Positions 53,307 through 63,621 are shown, counted from the first letter of the stretch. The stretch: DNA of 64,000 nt from Candidatus Symbiopectobacterium sp. NZEC151 (GCF_025962655.1 NZ_JAGFPE010000003.1:372001-436000), one strand, 5' to 3'. Numbers and translations are program-made. The notes: generated from the letters alone by a model not told the origin.

Positions 53307-53388
53307 GTCGTCCTCGGCAACAGCCGGGGACCTCTTGCGGGAAGTACGTGTTTCCTCTGTGAGGGATTCCCGCCTACGCGGGAATGAC
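53307..53388. repeat. 82-bp two-hairpin repeat, copy C (between pepA and holC)
   Basis: Starts GTCGTCCTCGGC and ends TACGCGGGAATGAC, 17 bp after the pepA stop. Same length, hairpins and ends as the other full copies. Confidence 0.88.
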
Positions 53389-53451
53389 GCAGAAAAAACA
53401 TGATCAGCAACCCAGGGCCGGTTTATATCGTCCCCTCACCTACAGTAAACA

Positions 53452-53901
53452 ATGAAAAACGCAACGTTCTACCTTCTCGAACACAGTGACGATGTCGATG
53501 GGCTTAGCGCCTGTGAGGCGCTGGCCTGCGAGCTGGCGGCGGAACGTTGGCGCAGCGGGCAGCGTGTGCTTATCGCCTGTGAAGACGAGCAGCAAGCGTT
53601 GCGACTGGACGATGCGCTGTGGCAGCGCGATGCCAGCGCCTTTGTGCCGCATAACCTCGCCGGTGAAGGCCCGCGACAGGGCGCACCCGTCGAGCTGGCC
53701 TGGCCGCAACGCCGGGGCAGCACCTCGCGGGACGTGCTGATCAGCCTGCTGCCGCAGTTCGCAGATTTTGCCACCGCTTTCCATGAAGTGATAGACTTTG
53801 TCCCTCATGAAGAATCCCTGAAACCGTTGGCGCGCGATCGCTACAAGGCGTATCGCAGCGTCGGCTTTCAATTGACTACGGCGACGCCGCCAACGCACTG
53901 A
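53452..53901 (+). CDS. holC: DNA polymerase III chi subunit HolC
   Basis: Chi subunit of the clamp-loader complex that contacts single-strand binding protein. 149 aa, against 147 in E. coli. It begins MKNATFYLLEH and contains ACELAAERWRSGQRVLIACEDEQQA and ALWQRDASAFVPHNLAGEG, typical of HolC. No strong ribosome-binding site is visible. The stop lies 12 bp before valS, matching the conserved pepA-holC-valS order. Confidence 0.95.
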   Translation: MKNATFYLLEHSDDVDGLSACEALACELAAERWRSGQRVLIACEDEQQALRLDDALWQRDASAFVPHNLAGEGPRQGAPVELAWPQRRGSTSRDVLISLLPQFADFATAFHEVIDFVPHEESLKPLARDRYKAYRSVGFQLTTATPPTH

Positions 53902-53913
53902 ATAGTAGACATA

Positions 53914-56769
53914 ATGGATACCAAATATAACCCGAAAGATATCGAACAGCCGCTCTATGAGCGCTGGGAACAGCAAGGCTACTTCAAGCCAAACGGTGAC
54001 ACGAGCCAGGAAAGCTTCAGCATCATGATCCCGCCGCCGAACGTCACCGGCAGCTTGCATATGGGCCATGCGTTCCAGCAAACCATTATGGATACCCTGA
54101 TTCGTTATCAGCGTATGCAAGGGAAAAACACGCTGTGGCAGGCAGGTACTGACCACGCAGGTATCGCCACCCAGATGGTGGTTGAGCGTAAAATCGCCGC
54201 CGAAGAGGGCAAAACGCGCCACGATTATGGTCGCGATGCCTTTATCGAAAAAATCTGGCAGTGGAAAGCAGAATCCGGCGGCACCATCACCCGTCAAATG
54301 CGTCGTTTAGGCAACTCGGTGGACTGGGAGCGCGAGCGCTTCACCATGGATGAAGGCCTGTCCAACGCGGTGAAAGAGGTGTTCGTTCGCCTGTATAAAG
54401 AAGACCTGATCTACCGTGGCAAGCGCCTGGTGAACTGGGATCCGAAACTGCGCACCGCCATCTCCGATCTGGAAGTGGAAAACCGCGAGAGCAAGGGCTC
54501 GATGTGGCACCTGCGCTACCCGCTGGCCGACGGCGCAAAAACCGCTGATGGCAAAGACTATCTGGTGGTCGCCACCACGCGTCCAGAAACGGTGCTGGGG
54601 GATACCGGTGTTGCGGTCAACCCGGAAGATCCGCGCTACAAAAATCTGATCGGCAAGTTCCTGATCCTGCCGCTGGTGGATCGTCGTATTCCGATCGTCG
54701 CCGATGAACACGCTGACATGGAAAAAGGCACCGGTTGCGTGAAGATCACTCCGGCGCACGATTTTAACGACTACGAAGTCGGTAAACGTCACCAGTTGCC
54801 GATGATCAACATCCTGACGTTCGATGGCGACATCCGTCAGGAAGCTGAAGTGTTTGATACCAACGGCGAAGCCAGCACGGTATACAGCAATGACATTCCT
54901 GATTTCCTGCGCGGCGTTGAGCGTTTTGCCGCCCGTAAAGCGGTGGTTGCCAAGCTGGATGAGCTGGGCTTGCTTGATGAGATCAAACCGCACGATCTGA
55001 CCGTTCCCTACGGCGATCGCGGCGGCGTGGTCATCGAACCGATGCTGACCGACCAGTGGTACGTTCGCGCTGGCGTACTGGCAAAACCGGCGGTGGAAGC
55101 GGTTGAAGATGGCCGTATCCAGTTTGTGCCGAAGCAGTATGAGAACATGTATTTCAGTTGGATGCGTGACATTCAGGACTGGTGTATCTCGCGCCAATTA
55201 TGGTGGGGCCACCGTATTCCGGCATGGTACGACAACAGCGGCCACGTTTATGTAGGCCGTGATGAAGCGGAAGTGCGCCGCGAGTATCAGCTCGCTGACT
55301 CGGTTGAACTGCGCCAGGACGAAGACGTGCTGGACACCTGGTTCTCCTCCGGGCTGTGGACCTTCTCCACCCTCGGCTGGCCGGAACAAACGGCAGAGCT
55401 GAAAGCGTTCCATCCGAGCAGCGTGATGGTAAGCGGCTTCGACATCATCTTCTTCTGGATTGCGCGCATGATCATGCTGACCATGCACTTCGTGAAAGAT
55501 GACGAAGGCAAGCCGCAGGTGCCGTTCCACACCGTGTACATGACCGGGCTTATCCGCGATGACGAAGGGCAGAAAATGTCCAAGTCCAAAGGGAACGTGA
55601 TCGACCCGCTGGACATGGTGGACGGTATCTCGTTGCCTGAGTTGCTGGAAAAACGCACCGGTAACATGATGCAGCCGCAGTTGGCGGAGAAAATCCGTAA
55701 ACGCACCGAGAAACAGTTCCCTAATGGTATTGAACCGCACGGTACTGATGCCCTGCGCTTCACCCTGGCGGCACTGGCTTCTACCGGTCGTGATATCAAC
55801 TGGGACATGAAGCGCCTGGAAGGTTACCGCAACTTCTGTAACAAGCTGTGGAACGCCAGCCGTTTTGTGCTGATGAACACCGAAGGGCAAGATTGCGGTT
55901 TTAACGGCGGCGAGAAAGTGCTGTCACTGGCCGATCGCTGGATTCTGGCTGAATTCAACCGCACGGTGAAAGCCTTCCGCGACGCGCTGGACGGTTACCG
56001 CTTCGATATTGCCGCCGGTATCCTGTATGAGTTCACCTGGAACCAGTTCTGCGACTGGTATCTGGAGCTGGCTAAACCGGTAATGAACGGTGGCAGCGAG
56101 GCGGAACTGCGCGGTACGCGCCACACGCTGGTTACGGTGTTGGAAGCGCTGCTGCGTCTGGCGCACCCGATCATTCCGTTTATCACGGAAACCATCTGGC
56201 AGCAGGTTAAAGTGCTGAAGGGCGTTACCGACGATACCATCATGCTGCAACCGTTCCCGACCTATGATGCCACCGCAGAAGATGCGCAGGCGCTGGCCGA
56301 TCTGGAATGGATCAAGCAGGCGATCACCGCCGTGCGTAATATTCGCGCCGAGATGAACATCGCGCCGGGCAAACCGCTCGATGTACTGTTGCGTGATGCA
56401 ACGCCGGAAACGCAACGTCGCGTGGAAGCGAACCGCAGCTTTATCCAAACGCTGGCGCGTCTGGCAAGCGTTCAACTGTTGCCTGCTGGCGAAAAAGGCC
56501 CGGTAGCGGTTACCTCCCTGCTGGAAGGCGCGGAGTTGCTGATCCCGATGCTGGATCTGGTCGACAAAGACGCAGAGCTGGAGCGTTTGGCCAAGGAAGT
56601 TGCCAAGGTTGAAGCGGAAATCAACCGCATCGACAGCAAGCTTTCCAATGAAGGCTTTGTTGCGCGCGCACCGGAAGCGGTGATTGCCAAAGAGCGTGAA
56701 AAACGTGACGGCTATGCGGTAGCGAAAGCCAAACTGTTGGAACAGCAGGCCACCATTGCCGCGCTGTAA
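53914..56769 (+). CDS. valS: Valyl-tRNA synthetase
   Basis: Class Ia aminoacyl-tRNA synthetase with editing domain, 951 aa as in E. coli. The HIGH motif appears as [15 protein letters not shown] (about 41-55), the editing domain spans about 190-335, the KMSKS motif is [14 protein letters not shown] (about 552-565), and the C-terminal coiled coil (from about 880, [21 protein letters not shown]) contacts tRNA. A strong terminator follows. Confidence 0.98.
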   Translation: MDTKYNPKDIEQPLYERWEQQGYFKPNGDTSQESFSIMIPPPNVTGSLHMGHAFQQTIMDTLIRYQRMQGKNTLWQAGTDHAGIATQMVVERKIAAEEGKTRHDYGRDAFIEKIWQWKAESGGTITRQMRRLGNSVDWERERFTMDEGLSNAVKEVFVRLYKEDLIYRGKRLVNWDPKLRTAISDLEVENRESKGSMWHLRYPLADGAKTADGKDYLVVATTRPETVLGDTGVAVNPEDPRYKNLIGKFLILPLVDRRIPIVADEHADMEKGTGCVKITPAHDFNDYEVGKRHQLPMINILTFDGDIRQEAEVFDTNGEASTVYSNDIPDFLRGVERFAARKAVVAKLDELGLLDEIKPHDLTVPYGDRGGVVIEPMLTDQWYVRAGVLAKPAVEAVEDGRIQFVPKQYENMYFSWMRDIQDWCISRQLWWGHRIPAWYDNSGHVYVGRDEAEVRREYQLADSVELRQDEDVLDTWFSSGLWTFSTLGWPEQTAELKAFHPSSVMVSGFDIIFFWIARMIMLTMHFVKDDEGKPQVPFHTVYMTGLIRDDEGQKMSKSKGNVIDPLDMVDGISLPELLEKRTGNMMQPQLAEKIRKRTEKQFPNGIEPHGTDALRFTLAALASTGRDINWDMKRLEGYRNFCNKLWNASRFVLMNTEGQDCGFNGGEKVLSLADRWILAEFNRTVKAFRDALDGYRFDIAAGILYEFTWNQFCDWYLELAKPVMNGGSEAELRGTRHTLVTVLEALLRLAHPIIPFITETIWQQVKVLKGVTDDTIMLQPFPTYDATAEDAQALADLEWIKQAITAVRNIRAEMNIAPGKPLDVLLRDATPETQRRVEANRSFIQTLARLASVQLLPAGEKGPVAVTSLLEGAELLIPMLDLVDKDAELERLAKEVAKVEAEINRIDSKLSNEGFVARAPEAVIAKEREKRDGYAVAKAKLLEQQATIAAL

Positions 56770-56793
56770 TCGATAATTACCCCGTGTAAATAA

Positions 56794-56821
56794 AAAGCCC
56801 GGACCGCTAAGTCCGGGCTTT
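56794..56821 (+). terminator. Rho-independent terminator of valS
   Basis: AAAGCCCGGAC-CGCTAA-GTCCGGGCTTT forms a perfect 11-bp stem, 24 bp after the valS stop. Its A/T ends let it work in both directions. Confidence 0.88.
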
Positions 56822-56870
56822 ATGTTGCTGACAAACGGCCCTGCTCCCACCGTCATTCCCACCCTCCCTC

Positions 56871-56952
56871 GTCATTCCCGCGCAGGCGGGAATCCCTTAC
56901 AGAAGAAACGCGTTTATTCTCACAGAGATCCCCGGCTTTCGCCGAGGATGAC
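56871..56952. repeat. 82-bp two-hairpin repeat, copy D (overlaps the M48 peptidase 3' end)
   Basis: Inverted relative to the other copies: starts GTCATTCCCGCG and ends GCCGAGGATGAC. Its last 33 bp are read by the peptidase gene on the minus strand as VILGESRGSL plus the stop, beginning exactly at the repeat edge. A further GTCATTCCC at 56852 suggests a partial second end. Confidence 0.85.
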
Positions 56953-57987
56953 AGAGGGGTCTTGTGCCTTGATGGCATCAAGGCGCTGTTGCATATCGGG
57001 ATGCGTGCTGAGCCAATCCGGCATAACACGCTCAATCTGATGCTCTTTTTCCGATACCGTCATCAATTGCTGATAGATGTCCTGCATCGCCTGAAGCGAA
57101 CGCCCCTGCCGCTGCATTTCCGCTATCGCCCACGCATCCGCTTCACGCTCCATATCACGAGAGAATTGCAGCTCATTCACGAAGGCCGCGGACTGTAACA
57201 GGGTATCCCCCACTCCGCTGACATCGCCGGTGATCCACATAAACGTCAATGACACCAACGAGGAACGCACCAGCATGCGCATGGGATGACGGTATGCATG
57301 GTGACCCATTTCATGCAGCATCACGGCAACCAGACCATCGTCGTGGCGCGACAGCTTAACCAACTCATCGCTGACGATCAGCGTGCCATCTGCCAGCATA
57401 AATGCATTTGGACCAATGCCCGGCGCACTCATCAGGCGCAGACGCAACGGGGTGCGCGCCTGACGCATTTCAGGCGGTTGCGCTTGCTCAAACAGGCGCT
57501 GTAACGCCTGCTGGCGCGCTTCCGGAAGGGTTGACGGCGCTAGCTCGGTACGCTCCAGCAAGGCGAGCGTATGTTCCCCCAACTGCTGTTCCACCGCAGT
57601 GGGGATATGCAACGCCACTGTGGCACTCAGCCAAGGCAGCACCACATACACATAGCTCAGTGCTACCAACACCGTCGCCAGCAGGGTAAACAGCGCGCCC
57701 CGTTTGTACTTCTCTAGCCGGTACACCAGGCTGGGAGGCTTATGTTGTGCGACCCAGGCACGAAACAACGCATCATCAGCAGGGCGAAAGCGCCCGCCAT
57801 CAGGGAAGGTCAACGTCAACGGTATTGAGCCTAACGCTTGCGAGACCTCGACGTGCGCCAGCATAAACGCCTGTGAACCCGCGTCGCGGCACATCAGCAC
57901 CAAAGAAGCATCCAGCTCACCAAGCGTCACGCGTGCCGCCTCCTGTGCGGCACGCCCCGGATACTGATAGTATCCCTCGATAATCAT
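56920..57987 (-). CDS. M48-family membrane metallopeptidase
   Basis: A 355-aa protein with a cytoplasmic N-terminal region (1-95), one membrane helix (about 97-118) and an M48 peptidase domain whose zinc site is VAVMLHEMGHHAYRHP (about 220-235), with the third ligand in MEREADAWAI (about 280). Related to HtpX/BepA-type proteases. It lies 9 bp downstream of the yjgN-like gene and is probably co-transcribed with it. The last ten residues are encoded by an 82-bp repeat, so the native C-terminus may have been lost. E. coli does not have this gene at the valS-yjgN junction. Confidence 0.85.
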   Translation of the reverse strand: MIIEGYYQYPGRAAQEAARVTLGELDASLVLMCRDAGSQAFMLAHVEVSQALGSIPLTLTFPDGGRFRPADDALFRAWVAQHKPPSLVYRLEKYKRGALFTLLATVLVALSYVYVVLPWLSATVALHIPTAVEQQLGEHTLALLERTELAPSTLPEARQQALQRLFEQAQPPEMRQARTPLRLRLMSAPGIGPNAFMLADGTLIVSDELVKLSRHDDGLVAVMLHEMGHHAYRHPMRMLVRSSLVSLTFMWITGDVSGVGDTLLQSAAFVNELQFSRDMEREADAWAIAEMQRQGRSLQAMQDIYQQLMTVSEKEHQIERVMPDWLSTHPDMQQRLDAIKAQDPSVILGESRGSL

Positions 57988-57996
57988 CAGGTCGCC

Positions 57997-59178
57997 TTAG
58001 ATGCCCACGTTGAGATCCAGTGCGCTGATAGCCTCTTCCGCCACCGCCGAACGCGCGGTATCACCGTGCGCCTGCACGTTCAGCAGAGAAAGGTCACCGC
58101 TCACTTGCGTGGCATTCGCCATGAAGCGCGCATAGCGCACCTGTGCTACCGGCGCGGCCAGCCCCAAAGAAAATAGCGTAATCAGTGTGTTGGTGAATAA
58201 CAGCATCAGGTAAGCGCCCAATTTCATGTTGGAGTGCACCTGGACATTGTCACTGAGCGTGGTATTACTAAAGATATAGTTGCGTTCCGCCACCACGATA
58301 TAGCACTTGGCAACCAGACCGCCAATAATCAACGACACATACGCCGCGATCAGTTTGAAGATACCGCCATAGGGCGACGTGTAGTCCACGCGATGCGTGA
58401 TATGCCCACCTGTTTGTACATATTCCATCACTGAAAGCAGTACAGCCCCTGAAAACCACAGCGTCCATATCAGGAAGGGGATAAAAAACAACAGGCTGAA
58501 AAAGGCAATTTTAATAAACGCCGCTTTACTGATCGCGGCATTAAATGCCGCGGTACCAAACCGCAGGTTATTCACATAAAGATCGGCGATCATATACTTC
58601 ATCACGCCGCCCAACGCAATCAACGCGGGGATGTAAAGCAGTGCAGCCACAATTAGCGGAGTCGCATTGCTGATAAGCGAAGAAAAGCTGCCGACAGTGG
58701 TCATCAACAGCACCAACACAGCGGCCATTAATAGCGGAATCGCCAAAAACGTCCAATAGCCACTTTTTACGCTGCCCAAATAGTTAAAACGCACGCCGCG
58801 ATAACTGGTCATAATGGCGTTATAGCGCCAGTTACGAATAATCAGCATCGGCAGCAGCGCGGAAAACACCAGCAATACCGCCAGCCCGACCACAGGTGTA
58901 AACAGCAGCAAAAGATACAGCAGCACCAGCGCGCCAATCACGATGATGCGCCCTTTCAGGATCTGGATGGGCTCGGCGTGATAATCAAAACGATCGCCGT
59001 TAATCTCAGTATTGCCATAAAAATAACGACGGGTGCGCACCGTCGCCCAGGCAGAATAAATACCCAGGGTGATCGTGGTTAATAGCGCATTGACCAGCCA
59101 GATTAAAAAATACTCTCCCGATTTCCCATGAAAAACCACGGCATGTTTGCCGTTCCCTTGCGAGATATTGTCACTCAT
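57997..59178 (-). CDS. yjgN: YjgN family membrane protein (DUF898)
   Basis: A 393-aa inner-membrane protein with about eight hydrophobic helices. Family segments: FHGKSGEYFLIWLVNALLTTITLGIYSAWATVRTRRYFYGNT (residues 14-55), YNAIMTSYRGVRFNYLG and MKYMIADLYVNNLRFGTAAF. E. coli yjgN is also next to valS, which supports the name. Function unknown. It forms an operon with the M48 peptidase downstream, raising the possibility that the two act together. Confidence 0.85.
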   Translation of the reverse strand: MSDNISQGNGKHAVVFHGKSGEYFLIWLVNALLTTITLGIYSAWATVRTRRYFYGNTEINGDRFDYHAEPIQILKGRIIVIGALVLLYLLLLFTPVVGLAVLLVFSALLPMLIIRNWRYNAIMTSYRGVRFNYLGSVKSGYWTFLAIPLLMAAVLVLLMTTVGSFSSLISNATPLIVAALLYIPALIALGGVMKYMIADLYVNNLRFGTAAFNAAISKAAFIKIAFFSLLFFIPFLIWTLWFSGAVLLSVMEYVQTGGHITHRVDYTSPYGGIFKLIAAYVSLIIGGLVAKCYIVVAERNYIFSNTTLSDNVQVHSNMKLGAYLMLLFTNTLITLFSLGLAAPVAQVRYARFMANATQVSGDLSLLNVQAHGDTARSAVAEEAISALDLNVGI

Positions 59179-59448
59179 AACACTTTCATCCTAAAAGAAG
59201 TGGAAAAAATCCAAAAACTAAAAATAAGTCAAATTTATTGATGCAATATAATAAAAACACCTGATTTGAACACGCAGAATAGAAAAAATAAACTTTTTTT
59301 TGCATTTGATAAATGCATCGATATAAATATGAATTATGCACTGCGATAAATCTGATAAATCAGGCAAAGAGAGGATGGTATTGCGCGGAGAAATACACAC
59401 ACCCAATACGCTTATTTAGTTAGCAGAATAAATATTCTATATTGATAT
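59179..59448. other. AT-rich region upstream of yjgN with a TGCATTT palindrome
   Basis: No gene is seen. TGCATTT-GAT-AAATGCA at 59301-59317 is a perfect inverted repeat that could be an operator of the yjgN-peptidase unit. The region is much richer in A and T than its surroundings. Confidence 0.45.
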
Positions 59449-59475
59449 AAAAAAGGCTCCGCCGAGACGGAACCT
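59449..59475 (-). terminator. Rho-independent terminator of the chemoreceptor gene
   Basis: On the minus strand AGGTTCCG-TCTCGG-CGGAGCCT (one G:U pair) is followed by TTTTTT, 14 bp after the chemoreceptor stop. Confidence 0.8.
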
Positions 59476-59489
59476 GTTTTGTCTGGCGA

Positions 59490-61106
59490 TTAACGCACGC
59501 CCACCAGTGCCACGGGCGATACCGCCGGGAACAGCCCATTCTCAGACACATGCCCATCATCAAGTTGAAAACTGGCGATAGCATGCTGCAAGTGAGAAAC
59601 CTGATCCTGCAACGATCCTGCCGCAGTTGCCACCTCGGCCACCAGTCCAGCGTTCTGCTGCGTCACGCCATCCATCTGATTAATCGCGATATTGATTTGC
59701 GAAATGCCCCGGCTCTGTTCACCGGATGCCATCATGATTTCATCCATGATGTCCGCCACTTTCCTCACGTCATCCAGCACCTCGCTCATGGTTTTTCCGG
59801 CCACTTCGACCAGACCAGCACCTTGCTGGATGCTGGTCAGCGAGTTATCAATCATCGAGCCAATTTCTTTGGCTGCCGTGGCGCTACGCTGCGCCAGCGT
59901 GCGCACTTCGCTGGCAACCACCGCGAATCCTTTGCCCTGCTCTCCGGCACGCGCGGCTTCCACTGCGGCATTGAGCGCCAGCAGGTTGGTTTGGAAGGCA
60001 ATGCCGTCGATAACTCCGACAATATCGGAGATCTTGGCGGAACTGCGCTGAATGGTGCGCATGGTATCCACTACCTCGGAGACCACACCGCCACCGCGCG
60101 CTGCCGAGGCCGAGGCCTTCTGCGCCAGATCGTTAGCCTTGCGGGTGTTATCTTCGTTATTACTGACCGTCGAGAGGATCTGCTCCATGCTTGACGCCGT
60201 TTCATCCAGCGATGCCGCCTGCTGCTCTGTGCGGCTGGAGAGATCGATATTGCCGGACGCAATTTCGCCCACGCCAACCCCGATCGCATCAGTGCCGTTA
60301 CGCACCACGCGCACCATATTCTCCAGCCCGTCACGCATGCGTTGCGCGGCGCCTAACAGCTGCGCGATCTCATTTTTGCCCTGCATTTCAAAGCGAGCGC
60401 GCAGATCGCCTTGTGCGATGCGATCGAACACGCCAATGGCCTGATTCAATGGCTTAACCACCAGATGCGTCATCACCAGCCAGGAGAGCAGCGCCAATAC
60501 CAGCGCCAGCGCGATCGCCACCGTCAGCATCATCTCCATACGGTTGATGCTGGCGTTGGAGGCGGTGTAGGCGTCATCGATATTCTGGCGTTTAAACTGC
60601 ACCAGCTTCTTGGACGCAGCATCAAAATCGGCATAGAGCACGGTGGATTTACCCGCGCGCTGGCGATATTCATCCAGGTTTCCGGCTTCCAGCGCGGCAA
60701 GCGCCGGGGTGATAAAGGTGGTCATCAAGGTTTCACGCTTACGGGCCATCTCGGCGGAAATCGCCTTCTCTTGCTCCGCCTGCGGATAGGTCAAATACTC
60801 CTGCCATTTTTCACTGGCACCATCAATTTTCCCTTTGGCGCGTTTTAATGCCACCGTTGCCGCGTCCTGCGAGCCGTTGCTCATCAGCGATTCATACAAG
60901 CGCAGATCGAGACGCGCGCGCAGCAGTAATTCCGAACTTTCATTTAATGCGACCAGTCCGGGCAGCACCTCTTTATCAACTCTGGCGAAGGAGTGATTAC
61001 CTGATTGGGCAGCAAACAGCCCCAGCATCCCGACAAACAGCAACAGCGCTGTCAACGATAAGACCATGATGCTGAGCGTCGTGCGGATCTTTATCTTACG
61101 AAACAT
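59490..61106 (-). CDS. Methyl-accepting chemotaxis protein (Tar-like sensor domain)
   Basis: A 538-aa chemoreceptor. Membrane helices at about 11-33 and 191-213 flank a helical periplasmic domain that resembles the Tar/Tsr ligand-binding bundle (LLLRARLDLRLYESLM region). A HAMP domain follows (VVKPLNQAIGVFDRIAQGDL), then the signalling tip IAFQTNLLALNAAVEAARAG (about 362-381). The C-terminus (AVSPVALVGVR) lacks the NWETF-type pentapeptide. It is inserted between yjgN and yjgM relative to E. coli. Ligand unknown. Confidence 0.93.
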   Translation of the reverse strand: MFRKIKIRTTLSIMVLSLTALLLFVGMLGLFAAQSGNHSFARVDKEVLPGLVALNESSELLLRARLDLRLYESLMSNGSQDAATVALKRAKGKIDGASEKWQEYLTYPQAEQEKAISAEMARKRETLMTTFITPALAALEAGNLDEYRQRAGKSTVLYADFDAASKKLVQFKRQNIDDAYTASNASINRMEMMLTVAIALALVLALLSWLVMTHLVVKPLNQAIGVFDRIAQGDLRARFEMQGKNEIAQLLGAAQRMRDGLENMVRVVRNGTDAIGVGVGEIASGNIDLSSRTEQQAASLDETASSMEQILSTVSNNEDNTRKANDLAQKASASAARGGGVVSEVVDTMRTIQRSSAKISDIVGVIDGIAFQTNLLALNAAVEAARAGEQGKGFAVVASEVRTLAQRSATAAKEIGSMIDNSLTSIQQGAGLVEVAGKTMSEVLDDVRKVADIMDEIMMASGEQSRGISQINIAINQMDGVTQQNAGLVAEVATAAGSLQDQVSHLQHAIASFQLDDGHVSENGLFPAVSPVALVGVR

Positions 61107-61191
61107 ACATCGTCCCTAGTGAGTGGTCATCAAGAGCAAGCCGGGCAGGCGCTTCATTGTGAACACGCCTGCCCGGAAGAAAAAACCGCAG

Positions 61192-62253
61192 TTATTGATG
61201 GGAAGGCATTTTTGCCAGGAATTCACCCAGCGCAGTGCGATAGAAGCGGGCGGACATCATGGTTCCGTGGCCGCTGGTTTCCGCACTTGCCGGAATCAAG
61301 AACAGCGATGCCTGTTTGACCTTTTTCAACGCGGGTTCCAGCGAGCCAATTTCCACCGGATTACGCTCATCATCAGCGGCGTTGATCACCAGCATCGGGG
61401 CCTTGATGCGTTCCAGACCGGACATCGCGTTGTAATCCGCCGAGGAATTCCAGATATAGATGAAGTCATTGGCATCACTGGTCACGGGAGCCGCCAGTCG
61501 CGCATCCACCAGCTTATCCGCCAGTTCACGCGTCGGCGCTTTACTCTGGTAAGCCAGGGTGCCGCCCGTGGTGGCGATGCTGAACATGATATTAGCGGTC
61601 TGCAAAGCCGGAGGCTGAGTCTGATAATCGCCATTTTTCCAGGCCGGATCGCGTTTGATGGATTCAATCAGCATGCGGCGCAGCATCCAGTTACGGCCCG
61701 ACAACGCATTGGGCTGTGACGCCATCGGCACCAGCGCATCCATCATGTCCGGGTATTTTTGCCCCCACAGCCAGGTGTGCATGCCACCCATGGAGTAGCC
61801 CATGACCAGACGCAAATGTTTGATGCCCAACGCTTCCGTCACCAGTCGATATTGTGCCAGCACCATATCATCGTAGTTATATTGCGGGAATTGCGTGCGC
61901 AAACCGTCGGAGGGTTTGGAGGATTTCCCCGATCCGATACTTTCGGGAATGATAATAAAGTGTTTCGTCACATCCAGCGGTTGGCCCGGCCCAAATAACT
62001 CGCCGCCAAATCCGTCCGCCAGCAGCGCGCTGACTGGCTGATTGGTGCCGTGCAGCAGCAGCACCGCAGGCTTACTGCGGTCACCCAACGTGTAGTAGTG
62101 CAGACGGAGGTCATTACGCGTTTCACCGGTATGAAAACGAAACTCGGCAGGCCGCCAATCGCCTTCCTGAGGCTGTAAGGGTTGTGCATAAGCGAGGGGA
62201 GATAAAAACAGTAAAAACAGGCTAATCCAGCCTGACAACATGCGATGGGCCAT
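61192..62253 (-). CDS. Exported alpha/beta hydrolase (homoserine acetyltransferase-like fold)
   Basis: A 353-aa protein with a signal peptide (MAHRMLSGWISLFLLFLSPLAYA-Q). The catalytic triad can be read: nucleophile Ser in VMGYSMGGMHTW, Asp in LVINAADDERNP and His in ETSGHGTM. The overall pattern, with VLLLHGTNQP as the oxyanion strand, resembles the homoserine O-acetyltransferase branch, but an exported enzyme more probably acts as an esterase. The start is uncertain: ATG at 62265 is the alternative. Substrate unknown. Confidence 0.75.
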   Translation of the reverse strand: MAHRMLSGWISLFLLFLSPLAYAQPLQPQEGDWRPAEFRFHTGETRNDLRLHYYTLGDRSKPAVLLLHGTNQPVSALLADGFGGELFGPGQPLDVTKHFIIIPESIGSGKSSKPSDGLRTQFPQYNYDDMVLAQYRLVTEALGIKHLRLVMGYSMGGMHTWLWGQKYPDMMDALVPMASQPNALSGRNWMLRRMLIESIKRDPAWKNGDYQTQPPALQTANIMFSIATTGGTLAYQSKAPTRELADKLVDARLAAPVTSDANDFIYIWNSSADYNAMSGLERIKAPMLVINAADDERNPVEIGSLEPALKKVKQASLFLIPASAETSGHGTMMSARFYRTALGEFLAKMPSHQ

Positions 62254-62398
62254 ACTACTCGTCATCCATAAGGGTAAATGGATTTCAATAATAATGTGTC
62301 CCAGGTCACATCCCAATATCGATCGCAGGCTAACCATTAAATAACAATAATATATTGTCATAAGGTAAATTTCTGGCGCATCCTACATAATCAGATAA

Positions 62399-62418
62399 CA
62401 ATCATAATGTTATGATTG
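62399..62418. promoter_or_regulatory. Perfect palindrome in the hydrolase-yjgM intergenic region
   Basis: CAATCATAATGTTATGATTG has 9-bp arms and a 2-bp centre, the form of a TetR/MarR-type operator. It lies 146 bp upstream of the hydrolase start and 216 bp before yjgM. The rest of the 380-bp gap shows no gene. Confidence 0.5.
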
Positions 62419-62633
62419 AATAACGTGCAAAACGGCCATACCCGTACAATAACTGTGCCTAATCCATTAGACAAGAAAAAATGCGCGGACAAAAAATCAA
62501 CGCAGAGAATTGGATCATGGTGAGGCTGCGCATGGCCAATGCCCGTTAACCCGGTATTGCACAAAAACCCTGTTCAATGGTATTACAGCGTAAGAAAATA
62601 TCATCGTCTCCTATCAGTATAAGAGTAAGCACC

Positions 62634-63137
62634 ATGACAACCGCCCTTCCCCTTTCTCTGCGGATGCGCCCCATTACCGCACAGGACAACGCTGCCATCG
62701 CGGCAGTGATCCGCCATGTTTCTGCGGAATTTGGCCTGACGGCAGATAAGGGATATACGGTCTCTGACCCCAATTTAGACAACCTGTTTCAGTTGTATAA
62801 CCACCCAAACAGCGCCTACTGGGTCATTGAGTACGAAGGAGAAGTGGTCGGCGGCGGCGGTGTCGCGCCCTTGCAGGAGGGAGAAGCTGACGTGTGTGAA
62901 CTGCAAAAGATGTACTTTTTGCCGGTATTACGTGGCAAGGGACTGGCGCGCCAATTGGCGCTGCAAGCGCTCGATTTCGCCCGCCAGAAGGGATTCCGAC
63001 GCTGCTATCTGGAAACCACCAGCACATTGACGCAGGCGATTGCGCTGTATCGCAAACTGGGGTTTGAACACATTCCGCACGCGATGGGCAACACCGGCCA
63101 CGGTGACTGTGAAGTCACCATGCTAAAACAGCTCTAA
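62634..63137 (+). CDS. yjgM: GNAT-family acetyltransferase YjgM
   Basis: A 167-aa N-acetyltransferase, the same length as E. coli YjgM. It starts [18 protein letters not shown]; segments [23 protein letters not shown] and [23 protein letters not shown] (acetyl-CoA-binding R-G-K-G loop, about 105) match closely. The start at 62634 is preferred to a longer frame by comparison of length. Position beside rraB and argI is conserved. The physiological acceptor is not certain from sequence. Confidence 0.9.
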   Translation: MTTALPLSLRMRPITAQDNAAIAAVIRHVSAEFGLTADKGYTVSDPNLDNLFQLYNHPNSAYWVIEYEGEVVGGGGVAPLQEGEADVCELQKMYFLPVLRGKGLARQLALQALDFARQKGFRRCYLETTSTLTQAIALYRKLGFEHIPHAMGNTGHGDCEVTMLKQL

Positions 63138-63186
63138 AGCGGCGTGCCGAAGTTCACTTCGGCACGCCCGTGATACCAGAGAGGGA

Positions 63187-63621
63187 TTAATGACGTTTGC
63201 CGTCATCGTCCTCATCATAGAAATCGTCGTCTTCGCCTTCTTCGCCTTCTTCACCCTCTTCGCCATCCGGATCCTCGAAGTAGGTGCCCCAACCGTCGTA
63301 ATTGACGTTGTGACGTGCAGCCAGCTCGATTAACTGTTCTACCTGCTCATCGATCAGCTCGGCATTGAGCGCCATTTCGCTAATGGCATCACAACACATC
63401 AGCAGTTTGCCCTCTTCCACTTCCAGTTCTTCCGCATCCGTCACTTCGTAGCCCATTTTAAAGGCATCAACAGCGACCTTTTCCAACGCGTCAAAGTTTT
63501 CCGCCGAAAAGTGGTGTTCGATGGTGTACAGTGCGTCCGGATCGCTGCCATCATCCAGCAGTTCTTCGATAATCAGGCGCGTTTCTTCCCGTTGTTCGTC
63601 CAGTAAATCGCGGTTTGCCAT
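63187..63621 (-). CDS. rraB: RNase E activity regulator RraB
   Basis: Small acidic protein that binds RNase E and inhibits cleavage of some transcripts. 144 aa, against 138 in E. coli. It contains [22 protein letters not shown] and [10 protein letters not shown], the family N-terminus, and [10 protein letters not shown]. The C-terminal tail after residue 118 is a run of Glu, Asp and Gly slightly longer than in E. coli. Divergent from argI, as in E. coli. Confidence 0.96.
   Translation of the reverse strand: MANRDLLDEQREETRLIIEELLDDGSDPDALYTIEHHFSAENFDALEKVAVDAFKMGYEVTDAEELEVEEGKLLMCCDAISEMALNAELIDEQVEQLIELAARHNVNYDGWGTYFEDPDGEEGEEGEEGEDDDFYDEDDDGKRH

Noticed and set aside
54307-55890. Long minus-strand frames inside valS
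   Set aside because: They are antisense shadows of a textbook 951-aa valyl-tRNA synthetase and show no motif or ribosome-binding site.
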